This document shows, in pieces, positions 5,151 to 6,999 of a stretch of DNA of 6,999 nt; positions within the stretch are counted from its first letter, which is position 1, and every line of letters begins with the position of its first letter. Under the pieces are notes generated by a model that was not told the DNA's origin, searched no databases, and saw only the letters and a list, made by a program, of their open reading frames with translations. A program made the position numbers and the translations under genes. The stretch is from CF-161 sp035259145 (GTDB lineage Bacteria; Chloroflexota; Dormibacteria; Dormibacterales; Dormibacteraceae): assembly GCA_035259145.1 (NCBI GenBank), contig DATFWQ010000198.1, forward strand, positions 1-6,999, in the 5' to 3' direction.

Positions 5151-6599
5151 ATGGGCAAGCTGCGCTCGTACAAGGCCAAGCGCGACTTCCAGGAGACCCC
5201 CGAGCCTGCCGGTGAAGCGACGACAGAGGACGCAGCCTCCCAAGTCCTCCGTTTCGTGGTCCAGCAGCACCAGGCACGACGTCTGCACTGGGACCTCCGC
5301 CTTGAGCGCGACGGGGTCCTGGTCTCGTGGGCGGTGCCCCGTGGCGTGCCCGAGGATCCCCGGCGCAACCATCTCGCGGTCCACGTCGAGGACCACCCGC
5401 TGGAATACGGCGACTTTGAAGGGGAGATACCCAAGGGGAACTACGGGGCGGGCAAGGTGACCATCTGGGACAGGGGGACGTACGAGACCCACAAGTGGAA
5501 GATGAGTGGCTCCAAACCTGAGGTCATGGTCACCTTCCAGGGAGAGACCCTCAAGGGCCGTTACGTCCTTTTCCAGACAGACGGAGACAACTGGATGATC
5601 CACCGGATGAGCCCGCCCGAGGATCCCGACCGCGAAGACATGCCGGCACAGGTCCAGCCGATGCTCGCGAAGCTCGCGAGCGGCGTGCCCAATCCGGATA
5701 GAGGGTGGGCATACGAGTTCAAGTGGGACGGTGCGCGTGCGATCGTCTTCGGCGACAGAGGCTCCGTGCGGATCATGAGCCGGACCCAGGAGGACATCAC
5801 GCGGCGGTACCCCGAGGTTCGCGGACTGGGCAGCGCCCTCGGCTCGCACCAGGCGGTGCTCGACGGCGAGATTGTGGCACTGGCAGCTGACGGCGTACCG
5901 CGCTTCGAGCAGCTCCAGCAGCGGATCGGCCTCACCTCGGATGCGGACATCAGGCGAAAGATGCAGGAGGTGCCCGTCCATTACTTCGCCTTCGACCTGC
6001 TCTATCTCGATGGGCGGCTGCTGGAAACCCTTCCATACCTCGAGCGCCGCAAGCGGCTTCTGGGGCTGAAGCTATCGGGTGCTTTCTGGCAGACACCGGA
6101 GCACCAGGTCGGCAACGGCGCGGCAATGCTGGAAGCCAGCCGCACCGCCGGCCTCGAAGGGATCATGGCCAAGCGCGCCGACAGCCCATACGAGCAGGTC
6201 CGGCGCTCCTCGGCGTGGCTGAAGATCAAGAACAGGTTGCGTCAGGAGCTGGTCATAGGCGGCTGGATGGAGGGCGAAGGCAAGCGGCGAGGCTTTCCCG
6301 GAGCGCTCCTCGTCGGCTACTGGGACGGGGACCGCTTCGTCTATGCGGGTCGCGTGGGTACCGGCTTCACCGACGCGACGCTCGCCCGCCTGGCGCGGCT
6401 GCTGAAGCCCCTCGAGCGTTCCGAGTCGCCCTTCAGCGTCAAGACGCCGGGGGATGCCCACTTCGTGGAGCCCCGCCTCGTAGGTGAGTTCGAGTTCGCC
6501 GAATGGACCCGCGCGGGGCAGGTCCGGGCCGGTGCTTTCAAGGGCCTGCGCGAGCGCAAAGACGCCCGCCGGGTGGTGCGAGAGAGGCCCGCCACATGA
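5151..6599 (+). CDS. ligD: LigD-type 3'-phosphoesterase and ATP-dependent DNA ligase (PE-Lig fusion without polymerase domain)
   Basis: This end-joining enzyme trims 3' phosphate and ribonucleotide ends and seals DNA using ATP. Numbered from ATG 5151 (482 residues), the phosphoesterase domain spans about 8-155. It carries H40, H46, D48 and R50 in the segment from FVVQQH to HWDLR, then H82 and Y86 in DHPLEY; these correspond to the catalytic and metal-binding set of Pseudomonas LigD. The ligase domain spans about 165-475: motif I EFKWDG with the adenylated lysine K191, motif III DGEIV (238-242), EGIMAKR (336-342), motif V WLKIK (356-360), and an OB-fold after about 365. All key residues are present. 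ATG 5151 gives the usual family N-terminus, with Tyr before KRDF; TTG 5142 and GTG 5145 would add only two or three residues. The polymerase gene follows with an ATGA overlap. LigD is often one three-domain chain, so this is a split form. Confidence 0.95.
   Translation: MGKLRSYKAKRDFQETPEPAGEATTEDAASQVLRFVVQQHQARRLHWDLRLERDGVLVSWAVPRGVPEDPRRNHLAVHVEDHPLEYGDFEGEIPKGNYGAGKVTIWDRGTYETHKWKMSGSKPEVMVTFQGETLKGRYVLFQTDGDNWMIHRMSPPEDPDREDMPAQVQPMLAKLASGVPNPDRGWAYEFKWDGARAIVFGDRGSVRIMSRTQEDITRRYPEVRGLGSALGSHQAVLDGEIVALAADGVPRFEQLQQRIGLTSDADIRRKMQEVPVHYFAFDLLYLDGRLLETLPYLERRKRLLGLKLSGAFWQTPEHQVGNGAAMLEASRTAGLEGIMAKRADSPYEQVRRSSAWLKIKNRLRQELVIGGWMEGEGKRRGFPGALLVGYWDGDRFVYAGRVGTGFTDATLARLARLLKPLERSESPFSVKTPGDAHFVEPRLVGEFEFAEWTRAGQVRAGAFKGLRERKDARRVVRERPAT
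6581..6587 (+). promoter_or_regulatory. Ribosome-binding site of LigD-type polymerase gene
   Basis: AGAGAGG lies inside the end of the ligase gene, 8 nt before the ATG at 6596. It is a fair Shine-Dalgarno sequence at normal spacing. It supports a true second start here rather than a frameshift splitting one three-domain LigD. Confidence 0.4.
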
Positions 6600-6999
6600 G
6601 CGCCACAGAGCGTGTGGTAGAGGTCCGCATCGACGACCGCATCCTGCGGCTGACCAACCTGGACAAGGTGTTCTATCCCAAGGTCGGCTTCACGAAGGGC
6701 CAGATGATCGACTACTACACTCGCATCGCACCCGCCCTGCTGCCACACCTCCGCGATCGCCCCCTCACCCTCAAGCGCTACCCAAACGGGGTCGACGGCG
6801 AGATGTTCTACGAGAAGAACTGCCCCAAACACCGGCCGCCCTGGGTGGAAACCGCGCAGGTCTGGAGCGACGGCAACAACCGCTACATGTACTACTGCAT
6901 GGTCCAGGACCTTGCCTCAATGGTCTGGGTCGGGCAGCTGGGGACGATCGAGCTGCACACGTCGCTCTCGCTCTGCAAGAAGCTGCCGCAGCCGCGGAT
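6596..6999 (+). CDS. LigD-type polymerase/primase domain protein (partial, C-terminus beyond right edge)
   Basis: This stand-alone protein belongs to the archaeo-eukaryotic primase-like polymerase domain family of LigD, which adds ribonucleotides or deoxynucleotides at breaks before ligation. I read 134 codons before the window ends; the domain is usually about 300 residues. Visible family segments are LTNLDKVFYP (19-28), GFTKGQMIDYY (31-41), LTLKRYPNGVDG (57-68), FYEKNCPKHRPPWV (71-84), and GTIELHTSLSL (116-126), where the conserved IELH precedes the metal-binding DxD motif. That DxD should lie just past the right edge, so catalytic competence cannot be judged. The ATG at 6596 overlaps the ligase stop as ATGA and has AGAGAGG 8 nt upstream, so the two are co-transcribed and probably coupled. 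It is often annotated as non-homologous end-joining DNA ligase or DNA polymerase domain-containing protein. Confidence 0.92.
   Translation, partial: MSATERVVEVRIDDRILRLTNLDKVFYPKVGFTKGQMIDYYTRIAPALLPHLRDRPLTLKRYPNGVDGEMFYEKNCPKHRPPWVETAQVWSDGNNRYMYYCMVQDLASMVWVGQLGTIELHTSLSLCKKLPQPR

Noticed and set aside
5091..5981. Minus-strand open frame of 296 codons opposite the ligase
   Set aside because: Antisense to the LigD catalytic domains, whose motifs are all intact in the sense frame. No recognisable protein features.

Overview
This GC-rich, gene-dense window holds eight protein-coding genes, two of them cut by the window edges, and no RNA gene, mobile element or CRISPR array that I can see. 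The content suggests a free-living aerobic soil-type bacterium: a heme A synthase for an aa3-type oxidase, a mycobacterial-type beta-carbonic anhydrase, a NitT/TauT-type ABC importer, and a LigD-based end-joining locus. High GC, start codons sitting 6-7 nt behind TANNNT boxes, and a carbonic anhydrase closely resembling M. tuberculosis Rv1284 point to Actinomycetota or a GC-rich relative such as Chloroflexota or Dormibacterota. This placement is inference.

Layout. (1) Positions 1-476, minus strand: N-terminal part of heme A synthase (CtaA/COX15), running off the left edge. (2) A 111-bp divergent region with hairpin potential. (3) Positions 588-1831, plus strand: a class I glutamine amidotransferase-like hydrolase (peptidase C26) overlapping a beta-carbonic anhydrase by 4 bp. 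(4) A 65-bp convergent junction with an 8-bp inverted repeat. (5) Positions 4738 to 1897, minus strand: a complete ABC importer operon in the order lipoprotein substrate-binding protein, ATPase, permease, all joined by 4-bp overlaps. (6) A divergent intergenic region of about 410 bp with two strong inverted repeats and no convincing gene. (7) Positions 5151-6999, plus strand: a split LigD, with a phosphoesterase-ligase protein followed, again with a 4-bp overlap, by a separate LigD-type polymerase/primase cut by the right edge.

How the genes work together. The importer is self-contained and probably takes up a small organic or inorganic anion or a sulfur/nitrogen source; its substrate cannot be read from sequence. 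The two LigD-like proteins would supply end processing, gap filling and sealing in Ku-dependent non-homologous end joining. No Ku gene lies in the window. The hydrolase and carbonic anhydrase are translationally coupled, but their shared purpose is unknown.

I did not find a clearly new system. The points most worth a second look are the split LigD in Pseudomonas-like domain order, the coupling of a C26 hydrolase to a beta-carbonic anhydrase, the repeated signs of leaderless starts, and the structured leader of the importer operon.
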